DNA of 64,000 nucleotides, taken from positions 62,001 to 126,000 of IMG/VR virus record IMGVR_UViG_3300020179_000005; one strand, 5' to 3'. Numbering within the stretch: position 1 is the first letter of the stretch; each line of letters opens with the position of its first letter. Below, piece by piece: positions 29,503 to 39,249 of this stretch. Under the pieces are notes generated by a model. It saw only the letters and a program-made list of their open reading frames with translations, was not told where the DNA came from and did no database searches. The position numbers were made by a program, and so were the translations under genes. Source of the stretch: a virus.

Positions 29503-29871
29503 TTACGCCGTGATTCGGTTCACGAACCCGTGAATCGTAATAACATTGGCTGTTGCTGCAGATGCTTTTATTATAAGGGCACTTGCGGCACCTTTTATAA
29601 TAAGTCCGGGAGCAACAGTCACCAAGCCTGCTTCTGGTTGCACCGTCAATTCAATTAGATCGTCAGGATCTGTGGTTCCACCCCAACCAACAGTTAGTTT
29701 AACCGCTGATGCCGAGGTATTCATTGCATACAACCAAACCTCGTCATGAGTCGTTGCTGTAGTGTGACCCGTATGAATCGTCGTACCAGAGGCAATGGCA
29801 GTAGCTCCCACCTTGATTGCACGACCATCAGCTGTTCCGCCACTGAGAGCGATTTTTGTAAATGTTGCCAT
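29503..29871 (-). CDS. Small virion protein, 122 residues
   Basis: A beta-rich, low-charge protein: TKIALSGGTADGRAIKVGAT, then EVWLYAMNTSASAVKLTVGW and TVAPGLIIKGAASALIIKAS, ending VNRITA. This looks like a single jelly-roll or Ig-like unit. It is similar in style to the protein at 33421 (IIITNTDTVDRTFTLAIG), and both sit directly before polyglycine adhesin genes, so they may be adapters. No named family. Confidence 0.55.
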   Translation of the reverse strand: MATFTKIALSGGTADGRAIKVGATAIASGTTIHTGHTTATTHDEVWLYAMNTSASAVKLTVGWGGTTDPDDLIELTVQPEAGLVTVAPGLIIKGAASALIIKASAATANVITIHGFVNRITA

Positions 29872-29881
29872 TTATTTCTCC

Positions 29882-30142
29882 TTAACTAAATACTTGAGTG
29901 CCTATTACTGCGCCCGCATCATCTGCGGGAGATCCTGCTTGTCCCCATTCCAAACCATTCGATGCCGAGGAATTGGCCAAAAGTGCCTGACCATTTGCCG
30001 CACCAGGGGCTAGTGTACCTGCAACGACCAAAGCAGATGACTGTAGAGTCCATGTTCCTGTAGATGATGCATATACCCATGATCTATTACCTACAGTATA
30101 AACATCATTATTTGATGGGGAATTTGGAAAATCAATAGGCAT
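29882..30142 (-). CDS. Small FP-x-SPS anchor protein, 86 residues
   Basis: Starts MPIDFPNSPSNNDVYTVGNR, then WVYASSTGTWTLQSS, followed by LVVAGTLAPGAANGQALLAN. The first 30 residues match the anchor of the proteins at 26387, 33788 and 34872; the rest matches the ANSS(A/T)(S/T)GLEW segment of the 33788 fibre. It looks like a minimal fibre made of the anchor and one adapter. ATG 30142 is chosen over the adjacent GTG. Confidence 0.6.
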   Translation of the reverse strand: MPIDFPNSPSNNDVYTVGNRSWVYASSTGTWTLQSSALVVAGTLAPGAANGQALLANSSASNGLEWGQAGSPADDAGAVIGTQVFS

Positions 30143-30156
30143 CACACACCTCCAGC

Positions 30157-30825
30157 CTAACTGTTTGCATATCCGTAGACGCGAATAATACCCGACATAG
30201 TGCCACCAACAAAAAACGTCAAACCGTCATGAGCCCCCGCAAGGTTGTAGAACCCGCCGCCAATTGTCGCCGTAGAATTTCCAGCGGTGGTTTCGCCATT
30301 GCCCTGATACGTCCAAGCCGTAACAATAGAACTGTCTGCAGGGCTGAACACATCAATGACGTTGCTACCAAACATGTGTGCGTTTCGCATACGATTGATG
30401 TTTGCTGACGATGAGCCGTTGTCACTGACTTGGGCTATGCCGTTAATTTCAATTCGATGCTGATAATAGTTACCAAGTGTTTGTGCCGCACCTGACGCGT
30501 TGACGCGCATAGACAAAGTTTGATTTGTGCTACTTGCGCTGATATTAATGAACACGCGATAATTTAAATAAGTGCTTGTAAATGTATTTGCTGGTAGGCT
30601 GACTGATGATGCTGTTGTAAATGTTGCACTCGTAAGATAAATAAGACCTGGGGGAGCAGCAGAGCCAGTCATGTATGACCATGTAGTTCCTGTGTATACC
30701 GCAAGCCTGTCCGTATCGGTCTCGTAAATAAGTTGACCCTCAAAAGGAACGGATGGGCGGGTTGTTGATGTACATACACCTGGCTTAATTACAGATGACG
30801 CACCTAAAACACTTGAAAAAGGCAT
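30157..30825 (-). CDS. Tail-fibre-like protein, 222 residues
   Basis: N-terminal SVIKPGVCTSTTRPSVPFEG and QLIYETDTDRLAVYTGTTW make the short beta module often found at the start of phage fibre domains. The body is a beta sandwich (TFTTASSVSLPANTFTST, NYRVFINISASSTNQTLSMR) with INGIAQVSDNGSSSANINR, probably a carbohydrate-binding-like domain, ending GIIRVYGYANS. GGAGG precedes the start. Single transcription direction with neighbours. Role as receptor-binding or decoration protein is inferred. Confidence 0.6.
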   Translation of the reverse strand: MPFSSVLGASSVIKPGVCTSTTRPSVPFEGQLIYETDTDRLAVYTGTTWSYMTGSAAPPGLIYLTSATFTTASSVSLPANTFTSTYLNYRVFINISASSTNQTLSMRVNASGAAQTLGNYYQHRIEINGIAQVSDNGSSSANINRMRNAHMFGSNVIDVFSPADSSIVTAWTYQGNGETTAGNSTATIGGGFYNLAGAHDGLTFFVGGTMSGIIRVYGYANS

Positions 30826-30841
30826 TATTTACCTCCAACAC

Positions 30842-30848
30842 CTATAGT
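30842..30848 (-). promoter_or_regulatory. ACTATAG promoter-like element
   Basis: TTTTACTATAGGTG on the coding strand, 17 bases before ATG 30825. Confidence 0.3.
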
Positions 30849-30871
30849 AAAACAATATTTATTATTTGTCA

Positions 30872-32569
30872 TTATGCCCTCGCCATTGTTAGAGATCCTG
30901 TTGCATCCCATGCATACCATGTGTAAGAACCGTCTGTTCCGGTTGTCGGGCTTCCTGTTGTAGAAATAGAAAGACCTGTTGCATCTGCGGTTAGCCAACG
31001 GACTACGACACGACCTGAGCCGCCTGCACCGCCGTTGCTGTTATTACCGCCTCCTCCGCCTCCTCCGCCACGATTAGCGGTAGCCGCACCGCCGCCACCT
31101 GCACCAGCGTTCGTTCCCGCCGAACCTTGTGTTGTGTTTCCACCGCCGCCACCACCAGCCGAATACGAAATCGTTGAGCCTGTGTAGTTATTCGTGCTTG
31201 CCGCACCACCAGCCGCGCCTGTGTTTGCGCTGCCGTTGCTTCCTGTGCCGCCCGCACCACCACCACCGCCTCCACCTGTTGAGCCTGAACCTGTGCCGCC
31301 TGCGTTGCCTTCACCTGAGATGCCCGTACCGCCAGCAGTTGCGTTCGCTGAACCGCCACCTGATGCGCCATTATGTCCACCGCCACCAGCACCACCAGCA
31401 CCACCACCGTTAGCGGCGTTAAGAAATGCTGATGCCGTTCCATTCATTGCGGGAACTGGCGCAGTCGTTCCTGCCGCACCACCCGACCCGACCTTGATGG
31501 TGTACGAGGTTTGTGTGATGATCCCTGAACCGGTAACAAAACCGCCACCGCCTCCACCTCCGCCAGAGAAACTGTCCCTTGCACCACCGCCACCTCCGCC
31601 ACCGACCAGCAGATACTCAACATTCAAGGTCGGTTGATAACGAAGCGTTCCTACAGCAGATCCTGAGACTCTACGACGAATGTAGACGATTCCTGAACCG
31701 CCTGCGCCGCCATTTAAATTTCCAGACGGTGAAGAACTACGACCACATCCTCCTCCACCACTTGCTGTGTTTGCAGATGCTGCTGTGCCATTGGCATTAT
31801 TAGAGCCACCAGTACCACCAATAGATGAGCCACCAGCGCCACCTACGTAACCTCCGCCACCGCCACCTGCTCCTTTAAAAAGAGCACTTCCTCCAATAAA
31901 TGCCGATACGTCATAACCAGCACCACCAGCACCACCAGTTGCGCCAACAGCAATACCGTTTCCGCCAACTGCGGTAGCACCACCACCACCGCCAGCGGGT
32001 TGAGCCGCAGAATTGCTGTTGTCTCCGCTACCACCTGCGTAGCCGCTGACCGTGTTAGCCATAGCCGCACCACCAGCACGACGATAAGACGAAGTGCTAT
32101 TTATGCCACCGCCACCAGAACCACCTGCGCCACCTGCTCGCAAACCACCGCTATCAACAGCATCACCACCATGACCGCCGCCAGCAACAGATAAACCACG
32201 AGCACCACCAATAGAAGAACCAAGACCTGAACCAGAAATCTGGGATTCGCCCTGACCTGCCGCACCACCAGCACCAATAGTTACTGTTTGGCTTGAATCT
32301 AAATAAATTGTAGTTTGCAATACTCCACCTGCTCCGCCACCGCCGCCCGAATACAAAGTTGAACCAGTTCCAGAACCGCCCCCACCTCCGCCGCCAGCAA
32401 ACATGAGCACATCAAACCAACCAGGTTGAGTAACGGTCAGCGTACTTGATGCCGTAAATGTATGTAATTTATAAGAAACACCAGAGACGGTGATATCCGT
32501 TTCTGTTCCGCCGGATGCGATCCCATATTCGGTTGCGAGTCTTGGTTTGCGGGCTCCTGAGATACTCAT
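30872..32569 (-). CDS. Large polyglycine adhesin with two tip domains, 565 residues
   Basis: Starts MSISGARKPRLATEYG. The first glycine-rich domain opens with LHTFTASSTLTVTQPGWF and leaves with GSGIVYIRRRVSG near residue 305. The second opens with NVEYLLVGGGGGGG and leaves with SGRVVVRWLTADATG, ending YTWYAWDATGSLTMARA. It is in effect two adhesins fused end to end: the first half resembles the protein at 28564, the second the one at 32572. All Arg codons I traced are CGT, CGC, CGA, AGA or AGG. Confidence 0.8.
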   Translation of the reverse strand: MSISGARKPRLATEYGIASGGTETDITVSGVSYKLHTFTASSTLTVTQPGWFDVLMFAGGGGGGGSGTGSTLYSGGGGGAGGVLQTTIYLDSSQTVTIGAGGAAGQGESQISGSGLGSSIGGARGLSVAGGGHGGDAVDSGGLRAGGAGGSGGGGINSTSSYRRAGGAAMANTVSGYAGGSGDNSNSAAQPAGGGGGATAVGGNGIAVGATGGAGGAGYDVSAFIGGSALFKGAGGGGGGYVGGAGGSSIGGTGGSNNANGTAASANTASGGGGCGRSSSPSGNLNGGAGGSGIVYIRRRVSGSAVGTLRYQPTLNVEYLLVGGGGGGGARDSFSGGGGGGGGFVTGSGIITQTSYTIKVGSGGAAGTTAPVPAMNGTASAFLNAANGGGAGGAGGGGHNGASGGGSANATAGGTGISGEGNAGGTGSGSTGGGGGGGAGGTGSNGSANTGAAGGAASTNNYTGSTISYSAGGGGGGNTTQGSAGTNAGAGGGGAATANRGGGGGGGGNNSNGGAGGSGRVVVRWLTADATGLSISTTGSPTTGTDGSYTWYAWDATGSLTMARA

Positions 32570-32571
32570 AA

Positions 32572-33414
32572 TTAACTAATCCCAAAAGAACCAGTTGCAT
32601 TGTATACGTAATACGTATACACACCATCTATTCCTGTAGTTGGTGATCCAGTAGTTGTGACACTAAATCTATTTAAAGCTGTGGTGAGCGCACGAATGAT
32701 GACACGACCTGATGAACCGTTGCCGCCAACATCGTTGAAGCCGTCACCACCGCCTCCGCACCCACGATTAGCAGGCGTAGCATTAGCACCATTATTAGCA
32801 CTGCCACCGTTGCCAGCGTTCGTTCCACCTGCGCCACCTGTAATCATTCCACCACCTCCGCCGCCCGATGAGTAAGTCGTCGCCGTTCCGTTGTAAGAGT
32901 TGCTCGTGCCAGCACCGCCTATGCCACCTATGCCTGCGGATAGGCAAGCGCCTCCGACAGCACCAGCACCACCGCCGCCACCGCCGCCGTTCGTTCCACC
33001 ACCGTCACCTGCGCCACCGTTGTTGCCTTCACCCGATACCGCCACGCCGCCTGCCCTACTCACACCATCACTAACGCCACCGCCGCCACCGCCCGAACCG
33101 CCAATGTTGCCCGACCCGACACCAGCGCCACCGCCGCCGCCGTTAGCAGAACCGATGAACGATGATGCCGTTCCGTTTCTCCCTTTGTTGCCGTAGCGGT
33201 TAGCACCGCTGCCACCAGCCCCAACTTTTACCGTTAGCGTCTGTTTGCCGATTATTCCTGAGCCTGTGACGAAGCCGCCACCACCACCACCACCGCCTGC
33301 TGTTGTGTAAGCCTGAGCAAGACTGCCACCGCCGCCACCGCCGCCGACCAGCAAAAACTCAACGCTCAATACATTGATTAAGCGATACTCACCATAGGCG
33401 GATGTAATTGGCAT
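32572..33414 (-). CDS. Polyglycine adhesin, 280 residues
   Basis: Starts MPITSAYGEYRLINVLSVE, then FLLVGGGGGGG and a glycine-rich region with loops such as NRYGNKGRNGTASSF. Exits at SSGRVIIRALTTALNRFSVT and ends GVYTYYVYNATGSFGIS. The exit and end match the C-terminal half of the 565-residue protein, supporting duplication and fusion within the cassette. A tip or receptor-binding role is inferred from the fold pattern. Arg codons avoid CGG. Confidence 0.8.
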   Translation of the reverse strand: MPITSAYGEYRLINVLSVEFLLVGGGGGGGSLAQAYTTAGGGGGGGGFVTGSGIIGKQTLTVKVGAGGSGANRYGNKGRNGTASSFIGSANGGGGGAGVGSGNIGGSGGGGGGVSDGVSRAGGVAVSGEGNNGGAGDGGGTNGGGGGGGAGAVGGACLSAGIGGIGGAGTSNSYNGTATTYSSGGGGGGMITGGAGGTNAGNGGSANNGANATPANRGCGGGGDGFNDVGGNGSSGRVIIRALTTALNRFSVTTTGSPTTGIDGVYTYYVYNATGSFGIS

Positions 33415-33420
33415 TGGGAA

Positions 33421-33756
33421 TTAAACTTCCTTTTCCCACCCAATGACGGTCACATTAACGACGCTTGCCGCATCTGCAAGCCCCTGAAGGGTTTCGCCAG
33501 CCGTGAGAACTAGCGCCGTGTCGAACACCATGATGTCGTTTGCGCCAATGGGCAATTGAGAAATAATTCGATTTGCTGCAGTTGCAGCAGTACCGATAGC
33601 TAAAGTAAACGTCCTGTCGACCGTGTCGGTGTTGGTGATGATGATTTGCTTCAGTACCTCGACCCTGCTTGCTGACACCGTGCAAACGGTCGTGGTTGTC
33701 GTACCCAACTGTGTTGGACCGCCAAGCCTTTGTTCTGTTCTATCTCCTACAGCCAT
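33421..33756 (-). CDS. Small virion protein, 111 residues
   Basis: MAVGDRTEQRLGGPTQLGT, then VEVLKQIIITNTDTVDRTF and TLAIGTAATAANRIISQLPI, ending VINVTVIGWEKEV-like. A single beta sandwich of the sort found in small minor tail or fibre-adapter proteins of actinobacterial phages (pattern memory, not a search). It precedes the polyglycine adhesin cassette. TTAAAAGGAGT precedes the start. Confidence 0.55.
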   Translation of the reverse strand: MAVGDRTEQRLGGPTQLGTTTTTVCTVSASRVEVLKQIIITNTDTVDRTFTLAIGTAATAANRIISQLPIGANDIMVFDTALVLTAGETLQGLADAASVVNVTVIGWEKEV

Positions 33757-33787
33757 TTTCTATACTCCTTTTAATATTATAACACTT

Positions 33788-34807
33788 TTATGCGCCGATG
33801 TCCATTATGAACAAGGCTGCTGCTTGTGACGTCATTGGATCGCTGGCAACCTGTTTCCATTCCAGGCCCGTTGCGGTCGATGAATTTGCGGCAAGTACGT
33901 ATCCATTCGTTCCAGCCGAAATCTTGGTTATCGTATTGTCAGCGGTTCCGACAATCAAATCACCTTTTGCGTCAATTGTATTTAAAACTACGTTCGTTGA
34001 AACTCCACCCACTTCAACCCAATAACTATCATAATAGATATAGGTAGCACCATTGCTTGAATTATACCAAACTTGACCAAGTATTGGAGAAGCAGGTGCG
34101 CTATCGCTAATCGTTACAGCCTGTGGATTACCGCCAATTTCAACCCAATAGCTATCGTAGTAAACATACGTTTTACCGTCATCTGAATCAAACCATAGAG
34201 CTCCAGCTGCCGGGCTTGCCGGAGGACTTGATGAAGTCGTAGCACCCCCGGCAACAGTTGCACCAACCCAGGCATTGCCGTTGTATTGAAGAACCTTACC
34301 AGCAACAACGCCAGTTACAGAAACATCTCCAACATCATCAAGAAAGTTTATCGTTGTTCCCGCATTATCGGTTCCGTTAACCCATGTATTACCAATATAT
34401 TTTAATACTTGACCGCTTGAAGGAGAGCTAATAACTACGTCCCCTATGTCATCAAGGCTGTTGATCGATGTTCCTGCAGCATCAGAGTCATTGATCCATG
34501 TATTGCCATCGTATTTTAATACTTGACCGCTTGAAGGGGAGCTAATGGTTACATCGCTTAAACCAGTAAGATTAACAGTTTCAGATAAATTTGACCAAGT
34601 CAAACCTGAGTCAGCAGAAGTGTTTACCTTAAGAAAATAATTATTGGTTGCGGTCCCACCATCAATTTTATTAACATCTATTGATGCATTACCTATGGCT
34701 ACAGTGCCGATTGCTAGCACCCAAGCAGTGCCGTTATAGGTCCACGTTTTATCGCCAGAAGTAAAACTCTGTCCGTTAGAGGGCGAATTAGGAAAATCTA
34801 TTGGCAT
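33788..34807 (-). CDS. Modular tail fibre with FP-x-SPS anchor, 339 residues
   Basis: The anchor MPIDFPNSPSNGQSFTSGDK with WTYNGTAWVL is followed by four repeats of a short unit: (I/V)(T/S)ISSPSSGQVLKY-G-NTW, separated by LDD(I/V)GDV. Then two copies of a SPPASPAAGALWFDS type unit ending YYDSYWVE(I/V)GG. The end is a LIVGTADNTITKIS module and SQAAALFIMDIGA. This is a fibre shaft built from repeats; it has its own FP-x-SPS attachment. No CGG codon recognised. Confidence 0.75.
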   Translation of the reverse strand: MPIDFPNSPSNGQSFTSGDKTWTYNGTAWVLAIGTVAIGNASIDVNKIDGGTATNNYFLKVNTSADSGLTWSNLSETVNLTGLSDVTISSPSSGQVLKYDGNTWINDSDAAGTSINSLDDIGDVVISSPSSGQVLKYIGNTWVNGTDNAGTTINFLDDVGDVSVTGVVAGKVLQYNGNAWVGATVAGGATTSSSPPASPAAGALWFDSDDGKTYVYYDSYWVEIGGNPQAVTISDSAPASPILGQVWYNSSNGATYIYYDSYWVEVGGVSTNVVLNTIDAKGDLIVGTADNTITKISAGTNGYVLAANSSTATGLEWKQVASDPMTSQAAALFIMDIGA

Positions 34808-34830
34808 TTATTGACCTCCGAGTGCTATTA

Positions 34831-34838
34831 AAATAGTA
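34831..34838 (-). promoter_or_regulatory. ACTATTTT promoter-like element
   Basis: AATTACTATTTTAAT on the coding strand, 24 bases before ATG 34807. Confidence 0.3.
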
Positions 34839-34871
34839 ATTGTTTTTTGCTGGCAATACATCAAGTTTACC

Positions 34872-37263
34872 TTAATTTTGTAATTGATTTATTTTATGAC
34901 GAAGATAGGCGCATTCTAAAGCCAGAGCTTCTTCATATCTAATTCCATAACGATTACCAGCCTCAATACTTTCTTCTGCTGGCCATTCGTCATAGCAAAG
35001 TATTCCATAGGCAAATGGGTCTAATCCATGATTTTCAAATACTTCTTTAACTCTTTGGGCTATGAATCCAAAGTGCCATCTAGCACCAGATCCCTTTTGT
35101 TCAACTGAGTCTTTAAACTTAAATTTAACATATTCTACATCTGCCCATGCATTTAAAATAGCCTCATCTATTGGAAAAATTTGTTCTTTAGATCTTTCGT
35201 CTGAAGTGCTTATTGTTGCTGTTGCGGCAAATAATTGAGTCCATCTTCTTGAGGCGCCACCTAAAGCGTAAGTATTATCGGCTCTTGGTCTCAATACTTG
35301 AGTATCTGTATTAGAGGCAAATAGTGTTATATTTGCGGATCCATTTGTTGATGTTCCACCAGAAACCTGTATTCTGGCATTGTAATCTGTTGTTGACTCA
35401 TCGTGACCAGATGTATGTATGTCCATATACCAGGTTGCTGCGGTGTCTTGTCTGCCCAATTCCATAGTTCCATCAGAACGAATAGCTGTTGCTATTTTGT
35501 TTCCACGCATTGATTGAATAATATTACCAGTTGACCTATAATATAGACCTATATCAGCATTATCAACACGAAGACCACTAAACCCAGAACCACGAGCAAT
35601 AAAAAAGCTTTGAATTTTATATGTTCCAAGGTTTACTGCATCAAATCCCCACACATAGTGAGAACCCCCGTGCGCTGCAGTTGAGTTTGCCTTATTGTCC
35701 ACTAAACCAAGCTCAAAGCCACTCATTGCGTCAGCGTGAGATGCCTCATTCATAAGCACATTGGCGTTGTGCGCCCATACTTTTGTGAATGGGTTTACAT
35801 ATGCAGTCGCTGAACCAGGAGGGGTTGATGCGGGCTGAGCTGTTCCATTTGCGAGGTACCACCCACCGACAGTTATGCTAGTGCCGTTTGACGCCCAATC
35901 TTTAATAAATCCACTGTACTTTGTTGGGCTATGTCCAGTGTCTATCAACATGCCTTTGCGCAGCAGTTTGAGATTTTCGGAACTAATTGCTGTAGCTGGA
36001 ACCACGGTTGTTGAAGTATATGTTGCACTGGCAAGAGTTAGTGTTGGAGGAGGGGCATATACATCGGCAAAAATTGATACAGCGTCTCTATCTGTGTAGA
36101 TAGATATATCTGCTTCGTTTTGTACGCCAAGTATTTCTGCTGCGTCATTATAGTTTGAGCCATTAGGATACAAGCGAACAGCAAAACCAGTTGCATTATC
36201 TTCATTTCCAAAGGGAGCTTGCATTATTCTTTGGCTATTACGCAATAATTCTCCGTTAAGGTTTTCTGTATTCAATATTACTGCTGTTCTGTCAACAACC
36301 CAAACAACTTCTCTTCCACCAGTGTCAACACGACTACCCAATGAGTAAGTTCCTTCTGGAACATATACAAATACACCATTAGACCTTTCAATGCCACTGT
36401 TATCAAATGTTACTGCGCCTGTTTTAAATTTTGCAGCGTTAGAAAAAGCTGTAGAATCATCAGTTACTCCATCGCCTGTTGCGCCAAAGTCTTTTACGTT
36501 TACTTGGTCAACATTTATCCTAAAATAATTTGTTCCATCATTAGTAATTTCCCAAACATCTTTTGTTTCATTCCAGCGCAAAAATACATCTGAAGAAGTA
36601 CCACGTTCTATTTTTAAAGAACCATTAAGAGTTGGTGCTCCAGTGGTGTTTGCATTTAGCGTAAAAGTACTGTCGTTAACCGATGACGTATTTGAATTTA
36701 CCGTGGTGGTTGTTCCAGATACGGTTAAATTTCCGCGTTAAAACAACATCTTTAAACTCAACACTAGCTGTAGTGCCAAGAGCTTGCGGTAGCGCATTTG
36801 CTGCAAGTTTTGCTGAGGTTACTGCTCCATCAACTATTTTTGTGGACGTAACTGCATTAGCCGATAATTTATCTGAAGTAACAGAACCATCATTTATTTT
36901 TTCTGTTGTTATTGAACTATTTGATATTTTAACTGATGTAACTGCGGCGTTGGCTAGTTTTCCTTCAGTAACTGATGAGTTAAGTATTTTGGACTCTGTT
37001 ACTGCATCGTTTGCTAATTCACTAGATGTTACTGCATTGGCTTCAATTTTTGCTGATGTGACTGCATCAGTAGCGATCTTAATTGTGGTTACTGCGTCGT
37101 TTGCTAACTTAGATTCAGTTATTGTACCATCGGCTATTGTAGAAGATGAAACAGATCCATTTGCCTGAACAACCCATTTAGATCCATTCCAAGTCCAAAC
37201 TCTTGAACCAGAAATATAAGTATTGCCGACACTAGGTGAAGCTGGAAATGATAATGTTGTCAT
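34872..37263 (-). CDS. Tailspike: anchor, repeat stalk, pectate-lyase-like domain and S74 chaperone, 796 residues, recoded at codon 177
   Basis: Residues 1-30 carry the anchor (FPASPSVGNTYISGSR, WTWNGSKWVV). About 30-165 is a stalk of 10-13-residue repeats of type (D/N)(A/S)(V/I)T-S-KI or KLA. Codon 177 is CGG; the zero frame runs 19 codons to a stop at 36676. Skipping the C restores LTGNLTVSGTTTTVNSN and the shared fibre module (IERGTSS, LRWNETKDVWE). A pectate-lyase-3-like start (VKDFGATGDGVTDDSTAF, then VYVPEGTYSLGS) predicts a beta-helix depolymerase. The C-terminus is a peptidase S74 self-cleaving chaperone (STSDERSKEQ, HFGFIAQRVKEV). Without recoding the enzyme half has no start. Confidence 0.85.
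36732..36735 (-). other. CGGA recoding site (Gly 177 of the tailspike)
   Basis: In-frame acg CGG aaa. Skipping the C gives acg GGA aat tta acc, reading LTGNLTVSG, which matches VTGNLTVQG and VTGNLTVNG in the fibres at 39250 and 22586. Confidence 0.92.
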
Positions 37264-37303
37264 ATTTTATATAGTACTTTCTTTTATTTGAGTACGCCTG
37301 CCA

Positions 37304-37549
37304 TCAGCCACCACCATCCTGTGCCGCTGCCCATGCCTGGGCTTCATGCACGAGGTCTTGTGGTGTGAGTCCAACCGCGTTCGCTGCGTCCTCAACGGTG
37401 ACGCTTCCAACGACGGCGAGCAGGGTGGCCAGTACGCCGATGCCATCCAAAGGTTGTGGTTGCGGGTCAGGCACATCCACTTCGTGCACAATGTTGTTGT
37501 TGGGCTTCGTCGGGTCAAAACCACCAAGGCCGTAAGTCGTCTGTTTCAT
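37304..37549 (-). CDS. Small protein, 81 residues
   Basis: ATG 37549 overlaps the stop of the preceding fibre gene (ATGA). The sequence MKQTTYGLGGFDPTKP is followed by a Pro/Gln linker, then two helices (VLATLLAVVGSVTVEDAANA and LVHEAQAWAAAQDGGG). The second helix pattern, L-V-x-E-A-Q-A-W-A, recalls small proteins encoded by actinobacterial phages next to fibre genes. Base composition is more GC-rich than the neighbours, suggesting recent transfer. Function unknown. Confidence 0.6.
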   Translation of the reverse strand: MKQTTYGLGGFDPTKPNNNIVHEVDVPDPQPQPLDGIGVLATLLAVVGSVTVEDAANAVGLTPQDLVHEAQAWAAAQDGGG

Positions 37550-39187
37550 GCGATTCGTAATCCAATCAAGTGACCACTGGTTACGGAGTTGGTGTAGCCA
37601 GGTGTCGCAGTGGCAGGCAAAGCGCCAGTGACATTGTCTTGATATAGGGGTTGGGGGTTGGTTCCCTGCAAACTGCTCCAGTATTGCACATCGAAGCCAG
37701 CAAAACTTCGCTGAAAACCCAGACTAAACATTTGTGTGTTCGTCTGAATCTGAACAGTCGGTGCTCCACCCTGCGAGACGCCAGCCAGCCAGAATCTTCC
37801 ACTGGACAATGTTATGTTGATGGCGATACTTTTGTACCCAGTAGTTGACGCATCAATCGTGCCCGCGTCAAGCAACAAAGACCCTGGGAAACCGCTTGAA
37901 TCGGAATCGTAAATGCCGCCCCTTACGGTTGCGCCAGCGACTCCCGTTCCGACATATCCGAACCACATCAAGTTGGCCGTACAACTTGCTATCTCGATTG
38001 GGAAGAAAAACAATCGTGATTGCGCTGGCGTTGCGCTACCTTGGTTTGCGACTGGTCTTATCATTCCCCCAGAGGGTGGCTTATAGTTCCCCATCAACTT
38101 GTAGCCCAAACCAGTCGCAGTCGTGGAGTCAACAACCAGCACTTGACCGTTCGTGGCACCAACCGCCAACCTGGCAGGCGTATCATCTGCTGTCGCAGTA
38201 ATCAGGTCGCCTTTTGCGTTGATTGTAGCCAAAAGAGAATCAACTGGAGCTGCGCCTACTTCAATCCAATTGCTACCATAATAAACGTAGGTTCCACCCT
38301 CAGAAGAATCAAACCAAATTTGGCCTTCATATGGAGAAGATGGAGCAGTTGCTGATACCTGGGCATTTGTTTTGGAAAGCTCTCTGTATGTGGTTCCATC
38401 GTTTGTGAATTCCCAAACATCTGTGGATTCATTCCAGCGAATCAAAACATTATTTGAATTACCGCGTTCAACTTCAATACCAGCATTGTTCGTTGGAGTT
38501 GAACTAGAACCATTATTTATTAATAGTATATTGTCTGTAAATATACCTTCTGGAACTGGGGTATATTTTGTTCCGTCAAACTTTAAAATATCATTTGCTT
38601 GAGAACTTGAAGTATTTATCTGAACTCCAGTTATAGATATATTCCCAGATACTGTTAGATCTCCAGGTATTGTTGGAGAACTAGTATTTATCCAAGCAGA
38701 TCCATTATAGGATAATAGTTGATTTGCGGCGGCGCTAGTTATAACTACATCAGTAAGGTCATCAATAGTTTGAGAACTATCAATTATGTCGCCAATTTCA
38801 ACCCACTGAGAATCATAATGAATAAAAGTTTGTGCAGAATTAGAATCAAACCAAAGAGTTCCTTCTACTGGAGAAGTTGGAGCACTTGGGCTAACAAACA
38901 TTTTTGCGCCGCTGCCAGCACCACCTATTTCAACCCACTGGGAGTCATAATAAATAAAGGTTTGAGCTGTATCTGAATCAAACCAAAGTGCACCCTCTGT
39001 AGGCGATACTGGAGCCGTAGAAGAAACAGTGATGCTTCCAGATTGACTTGCAGGAGCAAATTTAGTTCCGATTAAACTTTAATATTTGATTAGAGGTAGC
39101 GCCAGATGGGTCAATTTCAACGCCGGCAATAGAAGCTGTCGAACCGACGACAAGACCATTTTTAACTACAAAATCTTTATCTGACAC
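37546..39187 (-). CDS. Modular tail fibre, 546 residues, recoded at codon 40
   Basis: GTG 39187 after GAGGGA starts MSDKDFVVKNGLVVGSTASI. Codon 40 is CGG and the zero frame stops at the second codon after it is read. Skipping the C gives ILKFNGTKFAPASQSGS, which parallels DILKFDGTKYTPVPEG later in this same protein and [15 protein letters not shown] at 39250. Three SAPTSPVEGTLWFDS-type units with YDSQWVEIG follow, then the fibre module (IEVERGNSNNVLIRWNE). A GC-rich receptor-binding-like C-terminal domain of about 170 residues ends TSGHLIGLRIA. The internal ATG at 38901 has no ribosome binding site and would cut the repeat series. Confidence 0.87.
39067..39070 (-). other. CGGA recoding site (Gly 40 of the 546-residue fibre)
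   Basis: In-frame aat CGG aac taa. Skipping the C gives aat GGA act aaa ttt, reading KFNGTKFAP. Two paralogous segments in the window have KFDGTK at the same place, so exactly one Gly is expected. Confidence 0.93.
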
Positions 39188-39249
39188 TAAAGTTCACTGT
39201 CCCTCTAGTTTAATAAAACTATTAAATTGTTTAATTATTTCTAACTATG

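Noticed and set aside
24847-33196. Plus-strand proline- or histidine-rich frames.
   Set aside because: They are complements of polyglycine codons in the adhesins; none has a start context.
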